Source of the DNA: Treponema sp. Marseille-Q4130
GTDB taxonomy: Bacteria; Spirochaetota; Spirochaetia; Treponematales; Treponemataceae
NCBI RefSeq assembly: GCF_014334325.1
Contig: NZ_JACSET010000009.1
Coordinates: 1-64,000 of the forward strand
Direction of reading: 5' to 3'
DNA length: 64,000 nt
Positions 17,330-26,789 of this stretch are shown piece after piece. The position numbers were made by a program, and so were the translations under genes. The stretch's first letter is position 1, and the number at the start of each line of letters is the position of its first letter. The notes beneath the pieces were generated by a model, which saw nothing but the letters and a program-made list of their open reading frames with translations, did not search any database and had not been told where the DNA came from.

Positions 17330-19819
17330 TCAATGCAGCTCGACGTAGGTTTTTCCCGCTCCTCCGTCTTCGGGAGGTGCAAAACGAAACGCTTTTATGC
17401 CCGCACAGTGCGAAAGATAATTTTGCACCGCCTGCTGCAGCACGCCGTTTCCCTTTCCGTGTATGACGCTGAAACGCTTAAAATCGTGAATCGTGCAGAG
17501 GTCGAGCTGCCGCTCAAGGGCGGCGATCGCTTCGGCTTCACGGAGTCCCAAAAGACGCAGTTCGAAAGCCGGATGTTCGAGCGCATCTTCGCGCTTCGTT
17601 TCGACGGTGACAAGCGGTGCGGATGAAAGCGAGAGCGAAGCGGCGGGCGTCAAATCTTTTTGCTTCATTTCGATTTTTATCGAACCGAACTGTACGAGAA
17701 ATTTTTCCTTGCCCGTGCGCGAAAGGATCGTGCCGCTCATGCGTTTTTCACCTGCAATGACGGCAGTCCCCGGCTCAAAGGACGGCGCTTTGCTTTTCGT
17801 TTCGTTTGCATTGTCGGCGCTTCGGAGCGCGCGGAGCGCTTCGGCGTTTTTCACGCGGCGTTTTGTCGGTTTCGCGCTTTTCGGGTGCGGCATCGGAGTG
17901 ATATTTTTAAATGCGTTTTGCGCATCGGAAAGTTTTTCGCCTTTTTCGTCGAGCGCTTTTTTTTGCGAGGCGACCGCTTCCGTCAATTCGTCGATATAGC
18001 GTTTTACCGCGAGCGTTTTTTCCCTCGTGATCTCGCCCTCTCTGATGACGCGAACGAGATTTTCAAGGCGCTTCCGGCTTTCCGAAAGAAAAGCTTCGGC
18101 TTTTTCGTGCGCCGCATCTTGCAGTTCCTGCTCCTTTTGCCGGTTTTCGAGCTCTTTTGCATCGAGAACGTATTGCCTTTCCGCAAGTTCTTCTTCTTTC
18201 CGACGGCAGTCTTGCAGGAGAGCATCGGCTTCGGCGTGCTTTGCCGTAAGTCCCGCGATAAGGGCGGAAATATCGGCGGTATTTCCCGCGATATACTCTC
18301 GCGCTTTTTCGACGACGGAAGGAGGGAGACCGCTTTTTTGCGCGATGTCGAGAGCGCGGCTTTCGCCCGGAACGCCCATAAGTATGCGGTAGGTCGGCGC
18401 GAGCGTTTCCCCGTCGAACTCGGCCGACGCGTTGATGCAGCTTTCGTGCGTCCATCCGTAATTTTTGAGTACGCCCTGATGCGTCGTTACGAGCGTAAAG
18501 GCTTTTTTTTCGATAAGCGCGTCGAGAACCGCCATGCCGATCGCAGCACCTTCCTGCGGATCGGTACCGCTTCCGAGTTCGTCGAGGAGGACGAGGCTTT
18601 TTTCGCCGCATTCGGCGATCGCGCGCGCGATGTTTTTCATGTGAGAGCCGAACGTCGAAAGCGACGAATCGATCGATTGTCCGTCACCTATGTCGGCGAA
18701 CACTTTATCGAAGATCGGAAGACGCGAACCTTCCGCTGCGGGAATCGGAAAACCGCTTTGGTTCAAAAGCGAAAAGAGCGCTATCGTTTTGAGCGTAACC
18801 GTTTTGCCGCCGGTATTCGGCCCCGTGATTATTAAAACTCTTTTTCCGCTCATAAAGCGCACGTCTATCGGCACCGCTTTTTCTCCGAGCAGGGGATGGC
18901 GCGCCCCGAGCAGCGTGAGCGCATCATCCTTTCCGCAGGGAAGCGCATAGGCCGCGCGGTGTTCGCCGCCCCATTTCGCCCTCGCATAAGCTTCGTCGAT
19001 CGCGATCATAGAAGGAAGAGCCGTTTCGAACAGGGGCACATAAGGCGCAAGCGATGCGGTAAGCTTTTTTAAAATCGCTTTGACCGCGATTTGGAGATTC
19101 GCCTCTTCTTCGAGCAGTTCGTTTCCCGTCCGTACCGATTCTTCGGGCTCTATGTACACGGTTTGCCCCGACTGCGACACTTCGTGCACGATACCCGCAA
19201 TACGGTTTCTGTGAGAAGCTTTAACTGCAAGCACTTGATGACCCGAGCGAAGAGCGGGCACCGTCGATTCGAGGGCGGAGGAAAGCTTTTGGTTTGCCGT
19301 ATACGAGCGCATAATGCTTTGAATTTTTTTATTGAGGTTTGCGATTTTCGTTTTTATTTCCCGGAGTTCGGGAAGATCTTTCAGCTCTCCGTCGACAGCG
19401 ACGACCCGTGCGATCTCGGACGCGGGCTTCGTTAAATCGGGAAGGCGTCGGACGGTTTCGGAAAGCGTTTCTATCGAAAGCTCTTTTTCGGCTTCCTCGA
19501 TGGATGACGAAAGTTTTTTGACCGAAGCGCAAAAGAGCGAAAGCGCCTGAAACTCTTCGACGGAAAGAGAAGAACCCGGAACGCTTATACGAGAAAAAAG
19601 GGAGGCGACCGGAGGCCACGAAAAAAGCGCGATTCCGAACGAAGATGCGTTGTATGCGCTCCAATCGCGGCTTATATTTTTAAGCGCTTCGATTTTCGCT
19701 TCGTCCGTAAGCGGAAGCCGTTCGCAAAAACTCTTTTTCCCTTCTTCGCTTACGCAGTAGGCGGCCGCTTCGTCTCTGATACGGAAATAGTCAAGCTCGG
19801 AAAGTGCTGATGCGTCCAT
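17330..19819 (-). CDS. mutS2: Endonuclease MutS2
   Basis: This 829-residue MutS2 lacks the mismatch-binding domain of MutS. It has a core/lever region, ATPase (Walker A GPNTGGKT near residue 330; Walker B with LLDELGSGTDP), a long coiled-coil and charged region (residues about 510-640), a KOW-like section (FEPGTAVIAGEKRMSG) and a C-terminal Smr nuclease domain with HGKGNG. Family members suppress recombination or rescue collided ribosomes. The first Smr motif is LRLLGLREAEA where LDLRG is usual, so nuclease activity may be altered. It begins 1 nt after the rsgA stop and is therefore co-transcribed with it. Confidence 0.95.
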   Translation of the reverse strand: MDASALSELDYFRIRDEAAAYCVSEEGKKSFCERLPLTDEAKIEALKNISRDWSAYNASSFGIALFSWPPVASLFSRISVPGSSLSVEEFQALSLFCASVKKLSSSIEEAEKELSIETLSETVRRLPDLTKPASEIARVVAVDGELKDLPELREIKTKIANLNKKIQSIMRSYTANQKLSSALESTVPALRSGHQVLAVKASHRNRIAGIVHEVSQSGQTVYIEPEESVRTGNELLEEEANLQIAVKAILKKLTASLAPYVPLFETALPSMIAIDEAYARAKWGGEHRAAYALPCGKDDALTLLGARHPLLGEKAVPIDVRFMSGKRVLIITGPNTGGKTVTLKTIALFSLLNQSGFPIPAAEGSRLPIFDKVFADIGDGQSIDSSLSTFGSHMKNIARAIAECGEKSLVLLDELGSGTDPQEGAAIGMAVLDALIEKKAFTLVTTHQGVLKNYGWTHESCINASAEFDGETLAPTYRILMGVPGESRALDIAQKSGLPPSVVEKAREYIAGNTADISALIAGLTAKHAEADALLQDCRRKEEELAERQYVLDAKELENRQKEQELQDAAHEKAEAFLSESRKRLENLVRVIREGEITREKTLAVKRYIDELTEAVASQKKALDEKGEKLSDAQNAFKNITPMPHPKSAKPTKRRVKNAEALRALRSADNANETKSKAPSFEPGTAVIAGEKRMSGTILSRTGKEKFLVQFGSIKIEMKQKDLTPAASLSLSSAPLVTVETKREDALEHPAFELRLLGLREAEAIAALERQLDLCTIHDFKRFSVIHGKGNGVLQQAVQNYLSHCAGIKAFRFAPPEDGGAGKTYVELH

Positions 19820-19820
19820 G

Positions 19821-20780
19821 CTAATCTTCCCAGCTTTGCGATTTCATTTCATCCTTTATGCGCATCCAGCTTTCATAGCGTTCTTCGGTGATCACGCCCG
19901 CGTACACGGCTTCGAGGATTTTGCAGCCGGGCTCCGCCGTATGCGTACAGCTCATGCCGAAAGTACAGCTGCCGACGATCGGTTTGAACTCGCGGAAATA
20001 AAGCGCCAAATCTTCCGCTGCAATGTCGTGCAGCACAAAGCGGCGGATACCCGGCGTATCGATGATCGAAGCCTCATCTCCCTCTCGTCCGGTAAAGCGC
20101 TTATCGATGACGATCGTATTGAGCGAACCTTTCGTCGTCGTATGAGCGCCGCGCTCGTATTTTCGGCTTAAATCTCCCGTGCGGAGCGCTTCGTTTCCCG
20201 CAAGCGCGTTTATAAGGCTCGACTTTCCGACGCCCGACTGCCCGACAAAGGCTGCGACGTGCCCTGAAAGCGTGCGCGCCAATGCATCGAGACCCGTACC
20301 CGTTTTTGCCGAAACATACAATACCGCATATCCGAGGTCTTCCCATATTTTTGTACGCGCTTGAAAATCGATGTCGTCACCGGCTGCGAGGTCGCATTTA
20401 TTGCACACGATAATCGGTTCGAGATTTTGACATTCGGCTTGTGCGAGTTCGCGGTCGATAAAGCGCGGGCGGAACGGCGGTTCAGCGGGAGTCGTCACCA
20501 AAACGATAAAATCGAGATTCGCCGCAAGAAGCTGCGGACATTTGCGTTTGACGTTCCAGCGCACAAACGAGTTTTTGCGCGGCACGAGCGACAGTATCTG
20601 CCCCTTCGAAGAATCGAGCTTATCGGCTTCGACTTCCACGATATCGCCCGGAGCGAGCGGATTGTAAAACCTGTCTTCGCTTTTTAATATTTTTCCTTTG
20701 AGCGAACACGAGCGCATCGCCCCGTCGGTGCAGCGCACCGTAAAAAAATTATTCGTTCCGTCGAAGACCGTTCCCTGCAT
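19821..20780 (-). CDS. rsgA: Ribosome small-subunit-dependent GTPase RsgA
   Basis: This 319-residue circularly permuted GTPase matures the 30S subunit. An N-terminal OB fold (MQGTVFDGTNNFFTVR) is followed by G4 CNKCDL, G1 GQSGVGKSSL and G3 DTPGIR, then a zinc-binding tail (CTFGMSCTHTAEPGC). The ATG at 20780 is chosen because it begins the OB fold and lies 7 nt after a -10 box; the 15-codon extension to 20825 passes through that promoter. Operon with mutS2. Confidence 0.94.
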   Translation of the reverse strand: MQGTVFDGTNNFFTVRCTDGAMRSCSLKGKILKSEDRFYNPLAPGDIVEVEADKLDSSKGQILSLVPRKNSFVRWNVKRKCPQLLAANLDFIVLVTTPAEPPFRPRFIDRELAQAECQNLEPIIVCNKCDLAAGDDIDFQARTKIWEDLGYAVLYVSAKTGTGLDALARTLSGHVAAFVGQSGVGKSSLINALAGNEALRTGDLSRKYERGAHTTTKGSLNTIVIDKRFTGREGDEASIIDTPGIRRFVLHDIAAEDLALYFREFKPIVGSCTFGMSCTHTAEPGCKILEAVYAGVITEERYESWMRIKDEMKSQSWED

Positions 20781-20787
20781 AAAAAAT

Positions 20788-20816
20788 ATCGTAATAAAAA
20801 GAACGCGATTTTGCAA
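20788..20816 (-). promoter_or_regulatory. Leaderless-type promoter of rsgA-mutS2
   Basis: On the minus strand TTGCAA (20816-20811), a 17-nt spacer, TACGAT (20793-20788), then 7 nt of A/T to the ATG. No ribosome-binding site. Confidence 0.55.
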
Positions 20817-20873
20817 GCGGCGCATTCGATCCGGCGCTTTCGCTGCAAGTGCCTTATAAGAGCGGCAAGCCTT

Positions 20874-21461
20874 TCACAAAAACACGATGCCGAACACGGC
20901 TCCGAGCAGCATGACGAATACGGGATGGATTTTCGTCCTCATCAAAACGATAAGGGCTGCGGTATAAAACGCAAGACTCGGCCACACGAAAAGATTTTTC
21001 CAACCTTCGAGCGTCAAAAGCGAGACGAGGGAAAAAGGCCGGTTCAAGAGCGCGACGATAAAAACCTGAGCCGCAGCTACGAGGATGATTCCCGTAGTCG
21101 CAGGTCTAAGCGTCGAAAAAGCTGCTTTTACGAGCGGCGTATCGTGAAATTTCATAAAAAAATGCGCGATTATTAAAATGCAGATAACGGACGGCAGCAT
21201 TTGGCCGAGCGTCGTAACGATGCCGCCGAAAACGCCGTACTGCGAATAGCCGATATATGTCGCCATATTGATGCCGATCGGTCCCGGCGTCGATTCGGAA
21301 ATCGCGACCATATTGTAAAACTGTTCGGCGGAGATGACACCCTTGTCGACGAGGGTCTGCTGCATGAGCGTTATGGCGACAAGCCCTCCTCCGATCGTAA
21401 ACGCACCGATATAAAAGAAAATCAAAAAAAGCTGAAAAAGCGAATACGTCGTTTCCATCAC
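20874..21461 (-). CDS. chrA: Chromate transporter, half-size ChrA subunit
   Basis: This 195-residue membrane protein carries one chromate-transporter (CHR) domain with FTIGGGLVAI and STPGPIGINMATYIGY, the signature of the N-terminal half of CHR proteins. Short-chain CHR proteins work as pairs. The partner is the upstream gene, which overlaps it by 4 nt (ATGA). The family exports chromate or imports related oxyanions; the true substrate here is unknown. Confidence 0.9.
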   Translation of the reverse strand: MMETTYSLFQLFLIFFYIGAFTIGGGLVAITLMQQTLVDKGVISAEQFYNMVAISESTPGPIGINMATYIGYSQYGVFGGIVTTLGQMLPSVICILIIAHFFMKFHDTPLVKAAFSTLRPATTGIILVAAAQVFIVALLNRPFSLVSLLTLEGWKNLFVWPSLAFYTAALIVLMRTKIHPVFVMLLGAVFGIVFL

Positions 21462-22111
21462 TTATCCTCCATGCCGCTTTCCGTTTTCTCGCTATCGTTC
21501 GATTTCGTTTTGTCGGAAAACGCACCGGACGCTTCCGTTTTACCGGACGCGCTCGAAGCGAATTCTTTTTTTCGGGAAAGCACCGAAACGATGACGCCCG
21601 TCGCAGCTCCCGCGATGATCATCCAATACGAGGGCACTTTGAAAAACCAAATCGCCGCAAACGAAACTGCGAGGCACAAAAATCCCAAAATCGATTTTAC
21701 GGTCTTTTTTGAAAATTGAAACACGACCGACGTCAAAAGCGCCGCGACCGACACGTTGATGCCGCGAAGCGCTTTTTGCGCAAGCGGCAAGTGATCAACC
21801 GAACTGATAAAGCGCGCGATAAGCGAAATAATAACGACGGACGGAGTAACTATACCGAGCGTCGCGACAATGCCGCCTGCTATCCCCGCCTGCTTAAAGC
21901 CGACAAAGGTTGCGACATTTACCGCTATGATGCCCGGAGTCGATTGCCCTATCGCATAATAATCGAGCAGTTCGTCCTCGGTCATCCACTTCTTTTTTTC
22001 GATGAGGTCGCGCTGCAAAATCGGCATCATCGCCATACCGCCGCCGAATGTAACCGAACCTATCTTGGCAAGGGAAAGATATAAATCAATCAGTATCGGA
22101 ATCTTTTTCAT
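21458..22111 (-). CDS. chrA: Chromate transporter, half-size ChrA subunit
   Basis: This 217-residue partner half of the pair carries VTFGGGMAMMPIL and STPGIIAVNVATFVGF. About five membrane helices are followed by a hydrophilic Ser/Lys/Glu-rich tail of about 35 residues not seen in the other half. AAGGATACG precedes the ATG. The two genes form an operon without other members, as is usual for short-chain ChrA pairs. Confidence 0.9.
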   Translation of the reverse strand: MKKIPILIDLYLSLAKIGSVTFGGGMAMMPILQRDLIEKKKWMTEDELLDYYAIGQSTPGIIAVNVATFVGFKQAGIAGGIVATLGIVTPSVVIISLIARFISSVDHLPLAQKALRGINVSVAALLTSVVFQFSKKTVKSILGFLCLAVSFAAIWFFKVPSYWMIIAGAATGVIVSVLSRKKEFASSASGKTEASGAFSDKTKSNDSEKTESGMEDK

Positions 22112-22135
22112 ACGTATCCTTATTAATTTACAATA

Positions 22136-22963
22136 TTAGTTTTCGTTCGCTCGAATATCGGCTTCACATCCGTAAACCGAAGCATAGCAGTCGCGCCACG
22201 CTTTCGCCGCCCTATCCATCGCAAAAGCGGCGTTCTCTTTACGCGAAAGCGTTTTATCGGGATAGATCGGTGAAAGGATATGGAGCGTCGCAATCTTTTT
22301 TTTACTGAAAAGCGAGCGGAGTTTTGAAGGCGCGGAAAAGGTGATAAACATCGGAATGACGGGCACTTTGTTTGCGGCGGCGATGTGAAACATACCGCTA
22401 TGAAAAGGGCGCGGTTTTTCGTAGCGAAGCCACAGCGACTGCTCCGGATAGCCGAGCACGGCGCAGCCCTTTGCGAGCAAAAGTGAAAGCGTTTTTTGCA
22501 GCTTGTTCATCGCTTTCACATTTCCGCTGAACGGCAACGTCCCCGCCCCGCGCATGATGCTTCCGATGGGTCCTCTCATATTGTTAAATTCCGCAACCGT
22601 GATGTACAGCGTATGCCCGAAAACCGCCTCGCGCACGATCATGTTGTCGAGCGAATGCACGTGATTGCACACGGCGACAAAGCCTTTGATACCGCGGAGA
22701 TTTTTGCGCCCTTCGACGCGGGCGCCGAGCACGAGTTTTGTCAAAACCGGGCCTAAAACGGAAGCCGTCGTGCGTATAAAGACGCGCCACAAAAAAAACG
22801 AAACCGTACGCGGAAGAAAAACATAATCGTCGGTTACCCGGATCATCGCATCATAGTCGATCGGCTGAACGTTTCCGTCGAACTCGCCTTTTTTTTCAAG
22901 CTCTGCGATGCGATTTTGTATTTCGCGCTGCGTATCGCCCTTGATGCCGCCGATATCCGTCAT
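22136..22963 (-). CDS. plsC: 1-acyl-sn-glycerol-3-phosphate acyltransferase (PlsC family)
   Basis: This 275-residue lysophosphatidic-acid acyltransferase-type enzyme has the HX4D catalytic motif as HVHSLD near residue 105, and block II/III equivalents GAGTLPFSG and GYPEQSLW, where the usual EGTR is PEQS. It probably acylates lysophosphatidate or a related glycolipid at the inner membrane. Its ATG overlaps the stop of the upstream glycosyltransferase (ATGA), which suggests the pair makes a membrane glycolipid. The EGTR-to-PEQS change hints at a non-standard acceptor. Confidence 0.82.
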   Translation of the reverse strand: MTDIGGIKGDTQREIQNRIAELEKKGEFDGNVQPIDYDAMIRVTDDYVFLPRTVSFFLWRVFIRTTASVLGPVLTKLVLGARVEGRKNLRGIKGFVAVCNHVHSLDNMIVREAVFGHTLYITVAEFNNMRGPIGSIMRGAGTLPFSGNVKAMNKLQKTLSLLLAKGCAVLGYPEQSLWLRYEKPRPFHSGMFHIAAANKVPVIPMFITFSAPSKLRSLFSKKKIATLHILSPIYPDKTLSRKENAAFAMDRAAKAWRDCYASVYGCEADIRANEN

Positions 22964-24306
22964 TCCGCTTCCTTCATCACCGTTTCAATGCGCTCGATCT
23001 GCTGCCACGCTGCGCCTTCGCCGTAATGCGGATTCCGAAGCAGCGTAAAAAATGCCGCAACGTAAAAATATGCGTATTCGGCTATAAAAAAGGGATTGTA
23101 CAAAAGCACGGCGAGCTTTTCGCCGAACGTAATCTTGAGCGCTTTCGGATCGATTATGAGCGCGATAAACGTATAGAAGACGAGTACGCCGTAGAGTATG
23201 AGCATGATGATCATGCCGTATTTTAAAGCGGTAAAATTAATAAATCCGCACTTAAAATAATCGACAGCTGAAGCGATCATGTATAGCACAAAACAAACGG
23301 CGGTATTGCCGAAGAACAAAAAGAGCGGGCCGAAGCCGTACAAAAAATCGAAATTTCTTACACGGATGCCGCGTATCTTTTGCACAAACGAAAGCGAGCG
23401 ATCGCGAAGAGATGCATAGGTTTGTTTTACGATTTTATTGCGGTATTTAAATGAAATCTGCATATAGCCGATGAGCCAACGCTCACGGCGCCGATCCAAC
23501 GCTTTATGCGAAAGCGCTTCTTCGGTGTAGACGACCGCGTATTCGTAAAAACACGACGACCAGCCGTGAAGAATCGCATTGATCGTCATTTCAAGGTCTT
23601 CGGTAAAACTGCGGTACGGCCACCCGCCGATCTCTTCGATGACGTCGCCCCTGACCATAACGCCCGTCCCGCACATCGTACAGGGAACGCCTGCCTTCGC
23701 TCTGAACGCATTTCCCATCTTGTCGAGAAAGGTATACGTAAGCGCGCTGCAGTTCGTCGCAAGCGAACGGAGCTTTTTACCGCCGAGGAGATAATTTTTT
23801 ACTTCGCGCTTACCGAGCACGATCTGAGCGTCCGACGCGAGAGCGTTGTTCATCTCTTCGATAAAATTGTCCGAAGCGATATTGTCTCCGTCGATGATGA
23901 TATATGCGTCATAGCTTCCGTGCGAGCCGGAAAGCAATTCTTTGAGGGAACCGTCGAGCGCCATACCCTTGCACGTTTGATTTTTGACAATCTGCACATA
24001 GGTACCCTCGTATTTTTCCGCTATGGCGCAAGTCGGATCGTCTTCCGAATCGACGATGACGAAGGTATCGAATTTTTTGCGGTCGTAACTTTGGCGCGCA
24101 AGGCTGTCGAGTAAGAGTCCGATACCGGCGCTTTCGTCCCGCGCGGGGATAAGGACGGCAAATCGATTTTGCACGCGGTTTATTAAATGCTCGGGCTTTT
24201 TAAAACCGCTGACGTAATACAATAAGCGCGGTATGTATAGAACGAAGGCGATCAACGAAATAACGCCGTACATATGGAAGAGAGATACGGCTTGTATATC
24301 AGTCAT
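22960..24306 (-). CDS. Family 2 glycosyltransferase, membrane-bound
   Basis: This 448-residue processive-type GT2 enzyme has an N-terminal membrane helix (residues about 10-30), the catalytic domain with VLIPARDES, VDSEDD, IIDGDN and the RRRERWLIGY (Q/RxxRW-like) motif, then three to four membrane helices at the C-terminus. It resembles enzymes that make glycolipids or polysaccharides. The ATG at 24306 is set by a consensus promoter whose -10 box ends 6 nt before it; a longer frame to 24408 crosses that promoter. Coupled to plsC. Confidence 0.85.
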   Translation of the reverse strand: MTDIQAVSLFHMYGVISLIAFVLYIPRLLYYVSGFKKPEHLINRVQNRFAVLIPARDESAGIGLLLDSLARQSYDRKKFDTFVIVDSEDDPTCAIAEKYEGTYVQIVKNQTCKGMALDGSLKELLSGSHGSYDAYIIIDGDNIASDNFIEEMNNALASDAQIVLGKREVKNYLLGGKKLRSLATNCSALTYTFLDKMGNAFRAKAGVPCTMCGTGVMVRGDVIEEIGGWPYRSFTEDLEMTINAILHGWSSCFYEYAVVYTEEALSHKALDRRRERWLIGYMQISFKYRNKIVKQTYASLRDRSLSFVQKIRGIRVRNFDFLYGFGPLFLFFGNTAVCFVLYMIASAVDYFKCGFINFTALKYGMIIMLILYGVLVFYTFIALIIDPKALKITFGEKLAVLLYNPFFIAEYAYFYVAAFFTLLRNPHYGEGAAWQQIERIETVMKEAE

Positions 24307-24312
24307 ACGCGA

Positions 24313-24341
24313 ATGATAGGAAGTAAACGGGTAAATGTCAA
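24313..24341 (-). promoter_or_regulatory. Leaderless-type consensus promoter of the GT2-plsC operon
   Basis: On the minus strand a perfect TTGACA (24341-24336), a 17-nt spacer, TATCAT (24318-24313), then 6 nt to the ATG. This is one of the clearest leaderless arrangements in the window. Confidence 0.7.
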
Positions 24342-24506
24342 TTGCGCGCGTAGGGGTTCGGTATACGCGAAATCCGTGTATATACCGACATACACAACCA
24401 ACGCACATATGTGCAAATGAATATATTTTCGCTTGCCGTGGTCATCACGACAATCACGACAACACACCCGCGATACGGATACCCCGTCAAACGGATATAT
24501 TCACGC

Positions 24507-24535
24507 TTGCTTTTTTACGGTAATATGGATATATT
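24507..24535 (+). promoter_or_regulatory. Promoter of the suf operon
   Basis: TTGCTT (24507-24512), a 17-nt spacer and TATATT (24530-24535). Transcription should start near 24542, about 70 nt before sufC. The rest of the gap from 24342 is AT-rich with no gene seen. Confidence 0.55.
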
Positions 24536-24547
24536 AAAGGCGTGGTA

Positions 24548-24572
24548 ATTACCTACTTTTTTCGTAGATAAT
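24548..24572. promoter_or_regulatory. 25-bp palindromic operator candidate for suf
   Basis: ATTACCTAC (24548-24556) and GTAGATAAT (24564-24572) are inverted with one mismatch around a 7-nt centre. The site lies just after the predicted transcription start. The 25-bp size and position fit an Rrf2-type (IscR/SufR-like) repressor site. No such regulator gene is in the window. Confidence 0.45.
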
Positions 24573-24612
24573 TCAGCTTTTGTCCCTTACATAATCAGGA
24601 GTTCTATTATTT

Positions 24613-25365
24613 ATGAGTGATCTGCTGCTCGACGTCCGACATGTGTCGGTCGATATAAACGAAAAGCCCGTGCTGCACGGCATCGATTTGAAAATCAATA
24701 AAGGCGAAACGCACGTATTTATGGGGCCGAACGGCGCGGGAAAATCTACGCTCGGCAACACGCTTATGGGAAATCCCGTCTACACGCTTACCGAAGGAAA
24801 GATCATCTTCGACGGCAAAGACGTAACCGAAGAAAAGACGGACGTGCGCGCGAAAGCCGGTATGTTTTTATCCTTTCAAAATCCGCTCGAAGTGCCGGGC
24901 ATTTCCCTCGAAACTTTTATCAGAAGCGCGCTCCAGCAGCGCACGGGCGAGCGGATAAAACTTTTCCAATTTCAAAAAGATCTGCAGGCGGCGATGCAAT
25001 TGTTAAATATGGACGCATCGTACGCTTCGCGCGATTTGAATGTCGGCTTTTCAGGGGGTGAGCGGAAAAAAAGCGAAATCCTGCAGCTGCTTATGCTCAA
25101 GCCCAAATTTGCCATACTCGACGAAACCGATTCGGGACTCGACGTGGACGCGGTACGCACCGTATCGAAAGGCATCGAAGCGTATAAACAAAACGGCGGC
25201 ACGCTGCTCATCATCACGCATTCGACGAAGATACTCGAAAGCCTTGCCGTCGATTTTACGCACGTGCTTGTCAAAGGCAAAATCGTCAAAACGGGAGATG
25301 CATCCCTCGTCGATGAAATCAACAAAAACGGATTCGAACGCTTTGAAAAGGACGGCGGACAATGA
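24613..25365 (+). CDS. sufC: Fe-S assembly ATPase SufC
   Basis: This 250-residue ABC-type ATPase of the SufBCD scaffold complex has Walker A GPNGAGKS, signature FSGGERKK and Walker B FAILDETDSGLD. The latter Asp-Glu arrangement is typical of SufC. It acts in the cytosol with SufB and SufD. AGGAG lies 12 nt before the ATG. First gene of sufCBDSU; its stop overlaps the sufB start (ATGA). Confidence 0.96.
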   Translation: MSDLLLDVRHVSVDINEKPVLHGIDLKINKGETHVFMGPNGAGKSTLGNTLMGNPVYTLTEGKIIFDGKDVTEEKTDVRAKAGMFLSFQNPLEVPGISLETFIRSALQQRTGERIKLFQFQKDLQAAMQLLNMDASYASRDLNVGFSGGERKKSEILQLLMLKPKFAILDETDSGLDVDAVRTVSKGIEAYKQNGGTLLIITHSTKILESLAVDFTHVLVKGKIVKTGDASLVDEINKNGFERFEKDGGQ

Positions 25366-26780
25366 GCGAAGTCATCGACAGAAACTCCGCCGCAAAAATC
25401 GATATCGATACGTCGATGTACGATTTCCGTTACAACGAAAAAGATTTTTATCGTAACGATCCCGGTCTGACCGAAGAAATCGTTTTAAAGCTTTCGAAAG
25501 ACAAAAACGATCCCGAATGGATGAGGGACTTCCGCCTCGCATCTCTTAAAATCTACAACGAAATGCCCGTGCCGAACTGGGGACCGGATATAAGCGGACT
25601 GCACATCGAACACATTGCGACCTACGTGCGCCCGAATACGAAAATGCAAAACAACTGGGAAAACGTTCCCAAAGACATTAAAGAAACCTTCGAAAAGCTC
25701 GGTATTCCCGAAGCGGAGCGCACGTCCCTCGCAGGCGTCGGCGCACAGTACGACAGCGAACTCGTCTACCACAATATACGCGACGAAGTTGCAAAGCAGG
25801 GCGTCGTTTATTCCGATTTCGAAAGCGCGCTCAGGGGCGAATACGCGGACATGATCAAAGAACATTTTATGCGCTTGATTTCCCCGCGCGCTCACAAATT
25901 CGCAGCCCTTCACGGAGCGGTATGGTCGGGCGGTTCGTTCGTATACGTGCCCAAAGGCGTTCACCTCTCCTTTCCGCTGCAGTCGTATTTCCGTTTAAAC
26001 GCTAAAGGGGCCGGTCAATTCGAACACACGCTCATCATCGTCGACGAAGGAGCGGATTTGCACTTTATCGAAGGGTGTTCCGCACCGAAATACAATGTCG
26101 CAAACCTGCACGCGGGAGCCGTCGAACTCTACGTTGCAAAAAACGCGCGGCTCCGTTATTCGACGATCGAAAACTGGTCGAAAAACATGTACAATTTAAA
26201 CACGAAGCGCGCGCGGGTCGAAGCAGGAGGATCGGTCGAATGGGTGTCAGGTTCGTTCGGCTCGCACATTTCGTATCTCTACCCCGAAAGCGATTTGGTC
26301 GGCGAACGGGCAAGAGCCGAATTCACGGGCGTCACCTTTGCCGGAAGCGGCCAGAACCTCGACACGGGAGCGAAGATGGTGCACAGCGCACCCAATACGT
26401 CGAGCGTCATTACGACAAAATCGATTTCAAAAGGCGGAGGTATCAGTACTTACCGCTCGGCAATCTACATCGATAAAAAAGCGCACGGCAGCAAAGCTTC
26501 CGTTTCGTGTGAATCGCTCATGCTCGACGAAAAATCCAGAAGCGATACGGTGCCCGCTATGGAAATCCGTACCGACGACGTCGATGTCGGACACGAAGCG
26601 AAAATCGGACGCATATCGGGAGAGGCGATCTTTTACCTCATGTCGCGCGGCATCGCCGAAGACGAAGCGAGGAGCATGATCGTCAGCGGGTTTGCAAATC
26701 CCGTGAGCAAAGAGCTGCCGCTCGAATACGCCGTCGAAATGAATAATCTCATCCGCCTCGAAATGAAAGGCACTCTTTAA
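25362..26780 (+). CDS. sufB: Fe-S assembly scaffold SufB
   Basis: This 472-residue SufB is of usual length. Conserved segments include GVHLSFPLQSYFR, the beta-helix core with ENWSKNMYNL and HSAPNTSS, and the C-terminal SRGIAEDEARSMIV. SufB holds the nascent cluster and receives sulfur from SufS/SufU. It overlaps sufC by 4 nt and is followed by sufD after 9 nt. Confidence 0.96.
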   Translation: MSEVIDRNSAAKIDIDTSMYDFRYNEKDFYRNDPGLTEEIVLKLSKDKNDPEWMRDFRLASLKIYNEMPVPNWGPDISGLHIEHIATYVRPNTKMQNNWENVPKDIKETFEKLGIPEAERTSLAGVGAQYDSELVYHNIRDEVAKQGVVYSDFESALRGEYADMIKEHFMRLISPRAHKFAALHGAVWSGGSFVYVPKGVHLSFPLQSYFRLNAKGAGQFEHTLIIVDEGADLHFIEGCSAPKYNVANLHAGAVELYVAKNARLRYSTIENWSKNMYNLNTKRARVEAGGSVEWVSGSFGSHISYLYPESDLVGERARAEFTGVTFAGSGQNLDTGAKMVHSAPNTSSVITTKSISKGGGISTYRSAIYIDKKAHGSKASVSCESLMLDEKSRSDTVPAMEIRTDDVDVGHEAKIGRISGEAIFYLMSRGIAEDEARSMIVSGFANPVSKELPLEYAVEMNNLIRLEMKGTL

Positions 26781-26789
26781 GGATCGCGT

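Noticed and set aside
17660-18835. 391-codon open frame on the plus strand
   Set aside because: Antisense to mutS2, no start signals and shadow-type composition.
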